Assembly: GCA_014799395.1 (NCBI GenBank)
Contig: JAAVID010000015.1
Coordinates: 5,259 to 69,258 of the forward strand
From: Oscillospiraceae bacterium
Lineage (GTDB): Bacteria > Bacillota > Clostridia > Oscillospirales > Ruminococcaceae
Direction: 5' to 3'
DNA length: 64,000 bases
Positions within the stretch are counted from its first letter, which is position 1, and each line of letters starts with the position of its first letter. Below the pieces are notes generated by a model. That model was not told the origin of the DNA. It made no database searches and saw nothing but the letters and a program-made list of their open reading frames with translations. Positions 23,298 through 32,552 of the stretch are shown piece after piece. Position numbers and translations under genes: made by a program.

Positions 23298-23873
23298 TTA
23301 CTTGTTTTGCGGATATGTACCGATAATTCGTCCGCTCGGAGACTTATTGCTCCAGCCGTCGAAATTCGGCAGACCGTTTACTATCGTCGGCAGCTCCGAA
23401 GCCACCTCGGCTGTGCCCGGCGCATACGCCGCAAACCGCGCAAAGCCGTCGCTAAGCACCACATATATCGAAGCGTCTCCGATACCCGCCAGATTTTTCG
23501 CAAGCTCCGCCAGCAGCATACTCTCGCCGCTCGCTTCGTTGGGCGAGCCGCTGTAGATCGCGCCCACGCCCCACGAAAAGCCGCCGCCCGAAAGCCCCGA
23601 AAGCGCGCTGCCCGTCCACGTATTCCCGCTCACCGTAACAGTGAAAACGGCGTCGCTAAGCTGAGTTATCTGATTAGTCGACATAAACACGTCAATAACC
23701 TTGACTATATTTGTAGCGTTGCTGTTCGCGGAGGTTATCCTCGCGGAAGCGACCGTATTCATCAGCAGCGGCACAAGCACCATTGCAAGTATGCCGATGA
23801 CCGCAATAACAACAACAAGTTCAACTATCGTAAATCCGCGTTTTGCCTTAAGCATTTGAATTCGCTTTATCAT
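23298..23873 (-). CDS. Type IV pilin-like protein (191 aa)
   Basis: Prepilin leader with K-R-G13, F14 and E18 at mature position 5, then V-V-V-I-A-V-I-G-I-L-A-M-V. The soluble part is Ser/Gly/Ala-rich and has no Cys. The leader is nearly the same as that of the other two pilins (M-I-K-R-x-Q-x-L/F-K-A-K-R-G-F-T), pointing to gene duplication. ATG at 23873 is preceded by GAGGTGG; the GTG nine bases upstream is less likely. It follows pilT by 30 bases and is probably in the pilB-pilT transcription unit. Confidence 0.86.
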   Translation of the reverse strand: MIKRIQMLKAKRGFTIVELVVVIAVIGILAMVLVPLLMNTVASARITSANSNATNIVKVIDVFMSTNQITQLSDAVFTVTVSGNTWTGSALSGLSGGGFSWGVGAIYSGSPNEASGESMLLAELAKNLAGIGDASIYVVLSDGFARFAAYAPGTAEVASELPTIVNGLPNFDGWSNKSPSGRIIGTYPQNK

Positions 23874-23903
23874 GCGATCCACCTCTTTTCAACCAACCGA
23901 TCA

Positions 23904-24989
23904 TCAACCGCCCATTTCGAGGAAGCGCTTGTACTCCGTAATGTCCTGGCAGCGGTTTCTCGCGATAGCGTCGTCCACCTTGCCCATACGAACCAGACGA
24001 GCCAAGTCCTGGTCGAGCGTAAACATTCCGTTCTTCTTTCCCGTTGCGATAGCCGTCGGCACCTGGAATATCTTGCCCTCGCGTATCATAGCGCGGATAG
24101 CGTCGGTCGCGCAGAGTATCTCCAGCGCCGCGCATCTGCCCTTGCCGTCCGAGGTCGGCACAAGCGTCTGCGAAACGATACCGACGATATTTCCCGACAG
24201 CTGCGAGCGTATCTGCCCCTGCGAGTGCGGGGGATAAACGTCGATAATACGGTCGATAGTCTCCGCCGCGCCCGTCGTATGCAAGGTCGAGAGAACCAAG
24301 TGACCCGTTTCCGCCGCTGTTACAGCCGCGTTTATCGTCTCAAAGTCACGCATTTCTCCTACGAGGATAACGTCGGGGTCCTCACGGAGAGCCGCACGAA
24401 GCGAACCCGCGAACGAGTCCACGTCCTGCCCTATCTCACGCTGATTTACCATCGACTGCTTGTGAGTGTGAACATACTCGATAGGGTCCTCTATCGTGAT
24501 TATATGGCAGTTCTTCTGGCGGTTGATGTGGTCTATCATCGCCGCCAAAGTCGTCGATTTACCCGAGCCCGTAGGTCCGGTTACAAGCACCAGTCCGCGC
24601 GGCGCGAGAGCGAACTCTCCGAGCGTTGCGGGGAGGTTAAGGTCTGACAAAGTAGGAATATCATCGCGCAGCAAACGGATGGCCACCGCGTGATAGCCGC
24701 GCTGTCTGTACACGTTTACTCTGTGACGGAAGCCCGTTGCCGAGGTATACGAAAAGTCGGTATCCAACCCCTTGGAGATCTGGGACTTATGCTTTATCGA
24801 GGTTATCTGGTTGATTATATTTACAATGATAGGCTCGGTGCAGTCGGGATACCCCGAGAGCTTTCTGATAGAGCCGTGCAGACGGACGATAGGCGGCAGA
24901 CCCGCGGTAAAATGCAAGTCCGAGCACCCGAGGTCGCGCGCTTCTTCCAGTATGCGGTTGATGTCCATTATGTTGTTTGTATGTTCCAT
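23904..24989 (-). CDS. pilT: Type IV pilus retraction ATPase PilT
   Basis: Hexameric ATPase that drives pilus retraction (twitching). The 361-residue protein has Walker A G-P-T-G-S-G-K-S-T-T-L, the Asp box E-D-P-I-E-Y-V-H, Walker B-like I-L-V-G-E-M-R-D, and the PilT-type His box L-S-T-L-H-T-T-G-A-A. The N-terminal S-D-L-H-F-T-A-G segment is typical of PilT rather than PilB, and there is no zinc Cys cluster. It is encoded 11 bases after pilB. Presence of PilT indicates that the pili are retractable. Confidence 0.92.
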   Translation of the reverse strand: MEHTNNIMDINRILEEARDLGCSDLHFTAGLPPIVRLHGSIRKLSGYPDCTEPIIVNIINQITSIKHKSQISKGLDTDFSYTSATGFRHRVNVYRQRGYHAVAIRLLRDDIPTLSDLNLPATLGEFALAPRGLVLVTGPTGSGKSTTLAAMIDHINRQKNCHIITIEDPIEYVHTHKQSMVNQREIGQDVDSFAGSLRAALREDPDVILVGEMRDFETINAAVTAAETGHLVLSTLHTTGAAETIDRIIDVYPPHSQGQIRSQLSGNIVGIVSQTLVPTSDGKGRCAALEILCATDAIRAMIREGKIFQVPTAIATGKKNGMFTLDQDLARLVRMGKVDDAIARNRCQDITEYKRFLEMGG

Positions 24990-25000
24990 TATATTCCCCT

Positions 25001-26710
25001 TTATACAGTATACGTTGCCTTTACAAGCTCGTCAATTGAAGTTCTTCCCGCGAGAACCATCTGCGTTACGTTATCGCGAAGCAGCAGCGTGCCGCTCTTT
25101 GTCGCCATAGCGCCTATCTCCTCCGCGGTAGCGCCCGCGGAAATGAGCTCCTTTATCTTCGGCGTGGTAACGATTATCTCGTGGATAGCGGTACGTCCCG
25201 TGTAGCCCGTGCCGCGGCAGACCCTGCACCCGCCCGCGTGCGGTCTGCATATCTGCACGGGAGTGGTCTTGTTCATCAGCTTAAGATCCTCGGGATCGTC
25301 AAGCGTAAATTGCTCCTTGCAGGAGTTGCACAACAGCTTTACAAGTCGCTGAGCGATGATCCCGACAAGCGAAGAAGCGACCATATAAGGCGCAACGCCC
25401 ATATCGACAAGACGGACGATAGTCGAAGCCGCGTCGTTGGTATGCAGCGTGGAAAGCACGAAGTGTCCCGTGATAGCCGCACGTATCGCGATGTCGGCAG
25501 TCTCGCCGTCACGGATCTCACCGACCATTATAATATCCGGGTCCTGACGGAGTATAGAACGCAGCGCCGCCGCAAAGGTCATACCCGCCTTAGCGTTTAT
25601 CTGACACTGGTTTACGCCGTCGATCTTTTTCTCGACAGGATCCTCAACCGTTACGATATTAACGTTAGGCTGAGAAAGCTCGCCGAGCGTCGCGTAAAGC
25701 GTCGTGGATTTACCCGAACCGGTAGGCCCCGTAACCAGCATAACGCCGTTCGGACAGCGGATTATCTGCTTGAACATCTGGTAGTTATAGTCCGTCATAC
25801 CGAGGTCGGTTATCTTACGAGTTTTCTCGTCGGCAGTCGACAGCAAACGTATAACGCACTTCTCGCCGTATACGCAGGGGATCGTCGACACACGCATATC
25901 GAGGTTTACGCCGTCAATGCGCGTTCCGAAACGTCCGTCAAGCGGTATACGTCTCTCGGCGATATTCATACCGCCCAATATCTTGATACGGGTAATTATG
26001 GAGTTGTGGAACGAGGGAGGTATCTTCATATCCTGCTCCACAAGCTCGCCGTCTATTCTGAAACGGATACGCGTTCTGTCCTTGAACGGCTCGATATGAA
26101 TATCCGTTACCTGCATTCTGAACGCCGTCTCAACCATCATATTAACGAGCTTAACGATAGGAGCGTTATCAATACGACCGTCGGACTCCGCCTGAGCGAG
26201 GCTCTGCGCCATATCGACGTTGTTCTTATCGCCCTCGTTCTCCAGCTCGTTCATCGTACTGTCGAGCGCCTGAGACGAGTAGTACTTGTTTATCGCGGCT
26301 TCTATCTGAGACCTTGTGGATATTTGAGGTACGACTTCCATACCCGTCGTGACCTTCAGATCCTCGAAAATATAGAAGTTTACGGGATCGTTAGTCGCGA
26401 CCATAAGTCGATTATGGTTTATCGCGTACGCAAAAACCGTTTTCTCCTTAGCGACCGCCTCCGGTATTTTCGCAACGGCTTCGGTGCTGACCTTTAAAGA
26501 GGAAAGATCGACAAACGGAACTTTAAGTCTTATCGACAGCGCTTGTGCAAGCTGAGTCTCGGACACCAAGCCCATTTCAAGCACGATGTCGCCGAGCATT
26601 TTTCCGCTGCCCTTCTGCTTGCTGAGCGCCTCGTCGAGCTGACTTTGGCTGATAAATCCGCTCTCCAGAAGTACTTCGCCGATTCGTATGTTTTTTATCG
26701 GACCCGCCAT
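25001..26710 (-). CDS. pilB: Type IV pilus assembly ATPase PilB
   Basis: Assembly ATPase of the PilB/GspE family, 569 residues. The N-terminal MshEN-like region covers about residues 10-145; MshEN domains bind c-di-GMP in some PilB homologues, so it could link to the GGDEF protein, which is inference. Walker A is at 328-336 (G-P-T-G-S-G-K-S-T), followed by the E-D-P-V-E-K box, the G-E-I-R-D-G-E-T Walker B, the T-L-H-T-N-D His box and a zinc tetracysteine (C-x-x-C ... C-x-x-C). ATG at 26710 has GAAAGGAAG upstream. A TTCCGAA/TTCGGAA hairpin lies in its leader (26739-26756). Confidence 0.93.
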   Translation of the reverse strand: MAGPIKNIRIGEVLLESGFISQSQLDEALSKQKGSGKMLGDIVLEMGLVSETQLAQALSIRLKVPFVDLSSLKVSTEAVAKIPEAVAKEKTVFAYAINHNRLMVATNDPVNFYIFEDLKVTTGMEVVPQISTRSQIEAAINKYYSSQALDSTMNELENEGDKNNVDMAQSLAQAESDGRIDNAPIVKLVNMMVETAFRMQVTDIHIEPFKDRTRIRFRIDGELVEQDMKIPPSFHNSIITRIKILGGMNIAERRIPLDGRFGTRIDGVNLDMRVSTIPCVYGEKCVIRLLSTADEKTRKITDLGMTDYNYQMFKQIIRCPNGVMLVTGPTGSGKSTTLYATLGELSQPNVNIVTVEDPVEKKIDGVNQCQINAKAGMTFAAALRSILRQDPDIIMVGEIRDGETADIAIRAAITGHFVLSTLHTNDAASTIVRLVDMGVAPYMVASSLVGIIAQRLVKLLCNSCKEQFTLDDPEDLKLMNKTTPVQICRPHAGGCRVCRGTGYTGRTAIHEIIVTTPKIKELISAGATAEEIGAMATKSGTLLLRDNVTQMVLAGRTSIDELVKATYTV

Positions 26711-26786
26711 GTGTAAACGCTTCCTTTCGGGGTAAACTTTCCGAAACGCTTCGGAATAAAATATATTTGCTAATTCTGCAAATCAC

Positions 26787-26815
26787 TTGCAATAATTGCA
26801 TTTTTATGGTAAAAT
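26787..26815 (+). promoter_or_regulatory. Promoter of the prepilin peptidase gene
   Basis: TTGCAA (26787-26792), 17 bases ending TATGG, TAAAAT (26810-26815). The divergent pilB leader overlaps this region. Confidence 0.7.
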
Positions 26816-26846
26816 AAAATTAATCTATTTAAAGGAGGGGTAAATA

Positions 26847-27890
26847 ATGCCCGTTGCTGTTCATATTATATACGCGGTTTTCGCGTTCATACTCGGCTCG
26901 ATCATCGGCAGCTTTCTGAACGTCGTTATCCTGCGCACTCCGCTCAAGCAGTCGATAGTTACCGAACCGTCGCACTGTTTTTCCTGCGGTCACAGGCTTG
27001 CTTGGTACGATATGTTCCCGATCTTCAGCTGGCTGTTTCTCCGCGGAAAATGCCGCTACTGCAAGTCGAATATCTCGCCCCGCTATATGATAGTCGAGTC
27101 TGTCACAGCGGTAAGCTATTGTCTTGCTTATCTCGTATTCGGCTTCGAGTGGGAACTCGCGTTTTCAGCAGTCCTGTTTGCCGTACTGGTCGTACTCAGC
27201 GGTATCGACATCGATCACTTTGAGATACCCTATTGGTGCAGTATCGTCACCGCCGTACTGGGAATTGCCGCGTTTTTCATATTCCCCGCGACCCCTTGGT
27301 ACGAGCGCCTTATCGCACTCGGAGTTATCGCGGTGCTGTTCGTTATCCTTGTTCTCGTCGGCGGAATGGGCGGCGGCGACCTGCAGTTGATGCTCGGCGC
27401 GTCGCTTTTGCTCGGCTACAAGGTGTTTATAGCGCTGTTCATCGGTATCGTTCTCGGCGCTGTTTACGGCATTATCAAGAAAGTTCACGATAAAAAAGCC
27501 GAAAAAGCGGTCTCCGAGAAAATAAAAGAGCTTGCTATGGACTGGTATCAAAATCAACTTGACCGCGACGTAGGCTATGTACTTAACGGTCACGAAGACA
27601 TTATTGTCGGAAGTATAAGCGAGGGCGATCCCGATATTGAGTGGGAGTTCCTCGAAGAAAAGGTCTGGAAAGGTCTGCCCGATAAGGCGGCATTAAGTCA
27701 GACGCTGCGTGACAACATCACGGAAGAGCGCGAGGGGGGCTTCAAAATTTTCATCAAGGACGACCTTGTGGAAAAAGTAAAGTATTCCCGCCGAATGGTA
27801 TTCGGACCGTTTCTCGCGATCGGAATATCTGCCGCGTGGCTTGTTGGTGAGTTCATAATGACCTGGTATATGAGCTTGCTGGGGATTTGA
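26847..27890 (+). CDS. pilD: Prepilin peptidase / N-methyltransferase PilD
   Basis: A24 aspartyl protease that cleaves prepilin leaders and methylates the new N-terminus. The start G-S-F-L-N-V-V-I-L-R, the two zinc-type pairs C-F-S-C and C-R-Y-C in the cytoplasmic loop, and the two catalytic Asp motifs (G-I-D-I-D-H-F-E-I-P and G-M-G-G-G-D-L) are all present. At 347 residues it is longer than the usual 220-290: about 90 hydrophilic residues (K-K-A-E-K-A to K-Y-S-R-R, about 215-315) separate the sixth and last membrane segments. It is expressed divergently from pilB. Confidence 0.93.
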   Translation: MPVAVHIIYAVFAFILGSIIGSFLNVVILRTPLKQSIVTEPSHCFSCGHRLAWYDMFPIFSWLFLRGKCRYCKSNISPRYMIVESVTAVSYCLAYLVFGFEWELAFSAVLFAVLVVLSGIDIDHFEIPYWCSIVTAVLGIAAFFIFPATPWYERLIALGVIAVLFVILVLVGGMGGGDLQLMLGASLLLGYKVFIALFIGIVLGAVYGIIKKVHDKKAEKAVSEKIKELAMDWYQNQLDRDVGYVLNGHEDIIVGSISEGDPDIEWEFLEEKVWKGLPDKAALSQTLRDNITEEREGGFKIFIKDDLVEKVKYSRRMVFGPFLAIGISAAWLVGEFIMTWYMSLLGI

Positions 27891-27920
27891 TTTAAGGCAG
27901 TATGCCTTAGTACAAACATT

Positions 27921-27951
27921 TCGGGGCGAGCGTATCGCCCCGATTTTGTTT
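27921..27951. terminator. Terminator between pilD and the convergent minor pilin gene
   Basis: TCGGGGCGA (27921-27929), loop, TCGCCCCGA (27935-27943), then TTTTGTTTG. Best for the plus strand; usable from both. Confidence 0.8.
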
Positions 27952-27964
27952 GTATTATAACGCT

Positions 27965-28891
27965 TTACGGCGTTGTGGGTTCAAAATACTTCAGTTTTCT
28001 GGTGATGTAGAAGATGTAGGTCTCGGGGTGCGCGGTAACACCGAACGTAGCAGTGAGCTCATCGTCGGTTCTCAGCTGAGTCGTTACCGTTATCGGCTGA
28101 CCCATAGCGTCATTTCCGCCCTCTATGGAGTAGAGCTTGTAGTCACCGTCGGGATTTATCGACTTGGTTCTGATGTTGATAAAATCCGCGTAACCGTCGC
28201 CGCTTGCGGCAAGCGCTTCCATTCCCGAATTTGAATACACATCTATCGTGGTCTTGAGAGCAACGTTTCTCGTCGAAGTTATCGGCTTGGTGGAGTCGTT
28301 GTCCTCGTGCTCGTTATACGCCAATACCTCAAACTTTACATCGGGGAAAAGGTTTTCGTAGAAGCAGTCCTCAAAAACTCTGGTCTCGGGTGCCGAATAC
28401 AGTGCGTGAACATCAAGCGAGCCGTCGTCCTTGATCTTAGGCTTGATATTCGTCAGCATATACTTGTACCGATGAGTTTTCGTATCCTCAAGCCATCTGA
28501 CAGCGATGATCTTCATCTCGTAGATGTCCTTGTTGTTATCGGCTTGCATAAAGTCAACCATTTCCGTAAAGGCGTCGCTGTTAACTATCGGACCGGTGCT
28601 TTCCATATCCGTAGACTTTGAACCGTACGAGGCGTTGTTTGCTGCCGCGTTTGTAAATACAGCGCAGTAAACGGAATTTTTGATGTTCCTGTCAATATGC
28701 GCCTCCATAGCCTCGGCGATCATCAAAGCGTTCGCGTTTTTCTCGTTGCTCATAACCGTCGACATTACGGGAGTTATCATTCCCATAACCGCCAGTATCA
28801 GTATTCCGAGCAGCGCGCAGGAAACGATGACCTCAATAAGCGTAAAACCGCCGTTATTCCTGCGCTTCAGGAGCCTCAATATTTTTTTCAT
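27965..28891 (-). CDS. Minor pilin with prepilin leader (PilV-like)
   Basis: The 308-residue protein has a basic leader ending N-N-G-G15, cleavage before F16, E20 at mature position 5 and a hydrophobic helix (V-I-V-S-C-A-L-L-G-I-L-I-L-A-V-M). The large soluble domain is rich in Asp, Asn and Thr. It is the last of three consecutive prepilin-like genes, downstream of pilC-pilMN-pilO, so it is probably a minor pilin in the priming complex or a surface-exposed tip subunit. Start ATG 28891 follows AAGGAGG. Confidence 0.82.
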   Translation of the reverse strand: MKKILRLLKRRNNGGFTLIEVIVSCALLGILILAVMGMITPVMSTVMSNEKNANALMIAEAMEAHIDRNIKNSVYCAVFTNAAANNASYGSKSTDMESTGPIVNSDAFTEMVDFMQADNNKDIYEMKIIAVRWLEDTKTHRYKYMLTNIKPKIKDDGSLDVHALYSAPETRVFEDCFYENLFPDVKFEVLAYNEHEDNDSTKPITSTRNVALKTTIDVYSNSGMEALAASGDGYADFINIRTKSINPDGDYKLYSIEGGNDAMGQPITVTTQLRTDDELTATFGVTAHPETYIFYITRKLKYFEPTTP

Positions 28892-28903
28892 ATTGCGTCC
28901 TCC

Positions 28904-30010
28904 TTATGTGAACGGCTTGTCGCTTACTTCAAACGGATAAGAACCGTAAATATTCGCGTGCGTTTTGCCGATTTTGGTTACGGTCTCATATTTTCCCGCG
29001 TCGTTCTTCTGGATCTCGTAAACGGAACTTTGATTGTATGTTCCACCCGACCCCTTTCCGAACGAACTAGCCGTGATCTGCGGGTCGCCATTGAAAATAA
29101 CGATGAACTTTATCGGAGTACCGGGTTTGAAGCCGTCCGCGTTATATCCGTTGGTAACGCCTATTTTCACGGAATTGCCCGAGATCTGCGACGCGGTATA
29201 AGCGGGAGGCGGATCCCAAGCATTTACGGGCATATTAGGCGCTGTCTGTATTACCTTTGCGATCTTAGCTTCATCGTAAACCTTTTTATAATAGGTATCG
29301 ACAACCTCCTCGACCTCCATGCCGTCCTTTTCGACTTTCTTTGTTATATCAACCTGAGAGCTGTGATAGCTGGTAGTTGATTTGAAGTACAGTCTGATCT
29401 GAGAGTCGGGCTTATCGTCCGCCAACATATCGGAAGAATCGGCACTAACCGTTATCTCATACGCGACCTGTCCCGCGCTTAAGGTCACACCGCTGGGAAG
29501 CGAGGGATTTTTGGAAACCGAAATGTTTATATTCTTCAATCCCTTTGTTCCCGTAATTCTTGTGTCATACTTCGAGGACTGACCGAGACCGTTGCCATCG
29601 CCGTCGGTTCCTCCTCCGCCGCCAACACCGTCAGCGTCGTAGTCGTAGTTACCGATGAAGTAGTTAAGACCTTCGTTGACATCGGAAGCGTCGGGATCGG
29701 CGGTTCTGACAACATAGTCCATATCTATATCCAACGGCGTCTCGCCTGCGTCATTCGGATCCTTTTTAAAGGAAAGGCTTACTGTACCGTCAAAGGTCGT
29801 GCCGTCGGCAATTGTAGTATCTTTTCCGTTTACAACAAGATCGTTCTGCTGCTTATTCAGACTTTGCATGTATCTGTAATTTTCATTGCGCTGCGCTATG
29901 GAAAGCTGCAGCATCTGCATTATCATCGCCATCATTATTGAGAAAACCGCGATAGCGATGATGATCTCGGCAAGCGAAAAGCCGCTTTTATTTGAGAGTA
30001 ATCTTTTCAT
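28904..30010 (-). CDS. Minor pilin with prepilin leader (PilW/PilJ-like)
   Basis: Short leader ending K-S-G10, F11, E15 at mature position 5 and helix I-I-I-A-I-A-V-F-S-I-M-M-A-M-I-M. The 350-residue soluble part has a run G-V-G-G-G-G-G-T-D-G-D-G-N-G near residue 130, likely a flexible linker between two domains. It resembles minor pilins of the PilW class only by leader and position. The gene is 12 bases from each neighbour in the pil operon. Confidence 0.82.
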   Translation of the reverse strand: MKRLLSNKSGFSLAEIIIAIAVFSIMMAMIMQMLQLSIAQRNENYRYMQSLNKQQNDLVVNGKDTTIADGTTFDGTVSLSFKKDPNDAGETPLDIDMDYVVRTADPDASDVNEGLNYFIGNYDYDADGVGGGGGTDGDGNGLGQSSKYDTRITGTKGLKNINISVSKNPSLPSGVTLSAGQVAYEITVSADSSDMLADDKPDSQIRLYFKSTTSYHSSQVDITKKVEKDGMEVEEVVDTYYKKVYDEAKIAKVIQTAPNMPVNAWDPPPAYTASQISGNSVKIGVTNGYNADGFKPGTPIKFIVIFNGDPQITASSFGKGSGGTYNQSSVYEIQKNDAGKYETVTKIGKTHANIYGSYPFEVSDKPFT

Positions 30011-30022
30011 AAAAACGCCTCC

Positions 30023-32467
30023 TTAGTAGCTGCCCATGCCGATCTTCCAGCTCTTGCTGGCAAGACCGACCAATTCTTCTCCGCTGCTTTCACCCATAAG
30101 CTCCCAAGGCATCTTGTCGGGATAAAGGTTTGTAACAAAGCGCGTATCATCGAACGAGAAGTCGGATACTATCAGACCTCCGCACAGCTTATTCGCGCCG
30201 CCCGAAGAACCTCTTGCCTTAAATGTCATATACGGAGCGTAGATCATTCCGAAAAGTCCGTTGTGGTGGAGCGCTCCGCCGCTCAGATTGTTTCCGAGAC
30301 GAATATCAGCACTCTCATAGCAGCTTATCAGATATACGTTTACATTCGGAAGAATGTTTCTGGGGAACGTTATGCCCGAAGACTGGAGCTTGTTCTTCTC
30401 CAGACGATACTCGCATACGCCCACCTCATAGGTGCCGTCCTTAAGAGAATTAAACTGCTTTCTCTGACGGTCTGCATTTTCACCGTCGGGGTGGCACTTG
30501 GGACAAATTTCAGTGAAGCTGGTTTTTCCGTGTACAGTGCACTTTATACCGACCTTTTGAACGGGACCCTCTTCGTGCTTTTTGCACACTTCGGTCGATG
30601 TATACTGCGAATAGCTGCAGCCGTCTCCGTGTACGCAGCTCGTATGAATATACTCGGCAATCTTAAGCGCGGAGCTTTGAGCATGCAGCGCGGAACTGTC
30701 GTATACGGTCACAACCTTGTCAACCCAAGATGTTCCGTCGTATACGTGGAATGTTTTCTCATTACCCTCTGCGCTTACAGTCTCGCCTGCTGCGTTCGTG
30801 CTAAAGAGCGCGAGCCAGCTCTGATGTACAAACTGCTGTCTGTCGCAATCCTGATAGATAGTATCCTCGGGAATATCAATAACCAAAGAGCCCTTGCCCT
30901 TTACAAGAACGGTACAAGAAGTGCATGATGTGCGGAACCACTGGAAGATATTACCGCCGTTGTTGCCGTTTTGGTCCATATAACCGTGTACGCGAAGTGT
31001 AAGAACATCGTCCTCGCTGTCACCCGTGTCAAGAATTACGGTAAGCGGAGCCAAGTTTCCGCCATATCCGCCCTCAACGCTTATAATATCACCCGCATAG
31101 CACTTCACATCATACGCGCCCATCGAAGCCGAAGGCGAATCGGGGTGAGCTATCGTAAATGTAGTGGTCATAGCAGGAACGCCGTTCATAGGCTGATTAT
31201 AATCGTTAAGCTTAATTGTGATAGGAGTGTACTTTCTCTCCGTATCGGGCAAAGTATTCGTTGAATAATCAAGCTCGGGGAGATAGTCGCTCTTTGTCTT
31301 ATCCAGACCCTTGCTCTCATCGCCGTCGTTGATTATCCACTTTGCGTATGCCCTGGTCTGAACGTCTTCTTTAAGCTGTTCCTTTATCTCCTTGAACTTG
31401 CTCATATCGGGCTTGCCGTTGTTGCCGGGGTTGTACGGACGGTTATCGGAACCGGCTACATAAACCTTTTTCGCGTTGTTGATCTGACCATAAGTAATAT
31501 CTCCGCCAACGTGGAGATTTACATTGGTCGCCTGCATAGTGTTCCCGTTAAGGTTGAGGTTGCCGCAGATATAGACATCAATATCTCCGTTTGAGCCCTC
31601 CATTCCGCCGCCTCTGAAATCGTAGTCGCCTCCGATAACTATTCTGGTTCCCTTAGGGAATTTAAGAATTCCTTTACCGATAGCGCAGGTAAGGTCGCCG
31701 TTGATCTCCCATCTTACGGGATTCTTGAACTGCGAAAAATCAATTCCGCCCGCGGAAACGCCGGGACCCATAATCTGGAAATTCTCATTAACAACCACAT
31801 TACCGCCCGCTTTAAGGTTACCCGAAATTACGCAGTCGCCCGCGCCGCCGGGCAGCGAAATGTAGCTTGTCTGCGAGTCAAAGAATACATCTGTGATAAA
31901 GTAGCCGCCGCCGATATTAGCGTCGTTGTCTACATATCCCGTAGCCGCGAAGATGTTGTTATCCTCGGGAAGCTCTCCGCCCGCCATCGAAATATGGAAA
32001 TAAGTGTGCACGGTATCCGCAACGCCGTTATTGATCGTCGTTGTCGCGATATCGAACGTCATATTGTCAACGCCATTCACCATCTCGTTAGGCAGACGAG
32101 TGATGTCCATGGAGTACGCGCCCATCTGTGCTACATCAGCGCCCGTCTCCGTCGAATCGAAGCTCGTAAAGCCGTTAGCTCCCGTTGTTATCGTTTCGCC
32201 TTCACCAAGCTTCTGCAAAGCCGAAAACAGGTTGGAATCGCCCGTTGTAAGCGATCCGTCCATAAGACCCGCAAGCACCATATCATTCAGCGAGATCGCC
32301 GACTGATAGGACTGCTTCTGGAAGAACGTCGCAAACTGCGTAGTACGCGCCGAAATTACCGAAAAGTACATCGCCATAACCGCTATCATCAGCGCGGTCA
32401 TGGTACTGATAACCATAAACAGCGCGCTTCCGCGGTTGCTTATGTATTTTCTTAGTGAATGTACCAT
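30023..32467 (-). CDS. Very large minor pilin-like protein (PilX-like, 814 aa)
   Basis: The start N-R-G13-S-A-L-F-M-V-I-S-T-M-T-A-L-M is a PilX-type leader: a Gly cleavage point and hydrophobic helix but Met, not Glu, at mature position 5, as in the GspK/PilX subunits that initiate pili. The 770-residue exported part includes a Gly/Asn-rich stretch of beta-helix character (G-N-L-N-L-N-G-N-T type turns, about 210-330) and a Cys/His cluster (about 625-690: C-V-H-G-D-G-C, C-K-K-H, C-T-V-H, C-P-K-C-H). PilX homologues are normally about 200-450 residues. It may be a pilus-tip adhesin; no known adhesin domain is recognised. Confidence 0.75.
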   Translation of the reverse strand: MVHSLRKYISNRGSALFMVISTMTALMIAVMAMYFSVISARTTQFATFFQKQSYQSAISLNDMVLAGLMDGSLTTGDSNLFSALQKLGEGETITTGANGFTSFDSTETGADVAQMGAYSMDITRLPNEMVNGVDNMTFDIATTTINNGVADTVHTYFHISMAGGELPEDNNIFAATGYVDNDANIGGGYFITDVFFDSQTSYISLPGGAGDCVISGNLKAGGNVVVNENFQIMGPGVSAGGIDFSQFKNPVRWEINGDLTCAIGKGILKFPKGTRIVIGGDYDFRGGGMEGSNGDIDVYICGNLNLNGNTMQATNVNLHVGGDITYGQINNAKKVYVAGSDNRPYNPGNNGKPDMSKFKEIKEQLKEDVQTRAYAKWIINDGDESKGLDKTKSDYLPELDYSTNTLPDTERKYTPITIKLNDYNQPMNGVPAMTTTFTIAHPDSPSASMGAYDVKCYAGDIISVEGGYGGNLAPLTVILDTGDSEDDVLTLRVHGYMDQNGNNGGNIFQWFRTSCTSCTVLVKGKGSLVIDIPEDTIYQDCDRQQFVHQSWLALFSTNAAGETVSAEGNEKTFHVYDGTSWVDKVVTVYDSSALHAQSSALKIAEYIHTSCVHGDGCSYSQYTSTEVCKKHEEGPVQKVGIKCTVHGKTSFTEICPKCHPDGENADRQRKQFNSLKDGTYEVGVCEYRLEKNKLQSSGITFPRNILPNVNVYLISCYESADIRLGNNLSGGALHHNGLFGMIYAPYMTFKARGSSGGANKLCGGLIVSDFSFDDTRFVTNLYPDKMPWELMGESSGEELVGLASKSWKIGMGSY

Positions 32468-32552
32468 TAAAGTATCCTCCTTTCAAGATTTAAATTTGTC
32501 CCTGCTTGCAGCGCCCGGTGCGAATAAAGATCCGCACCTGTGCCGCAGAATT

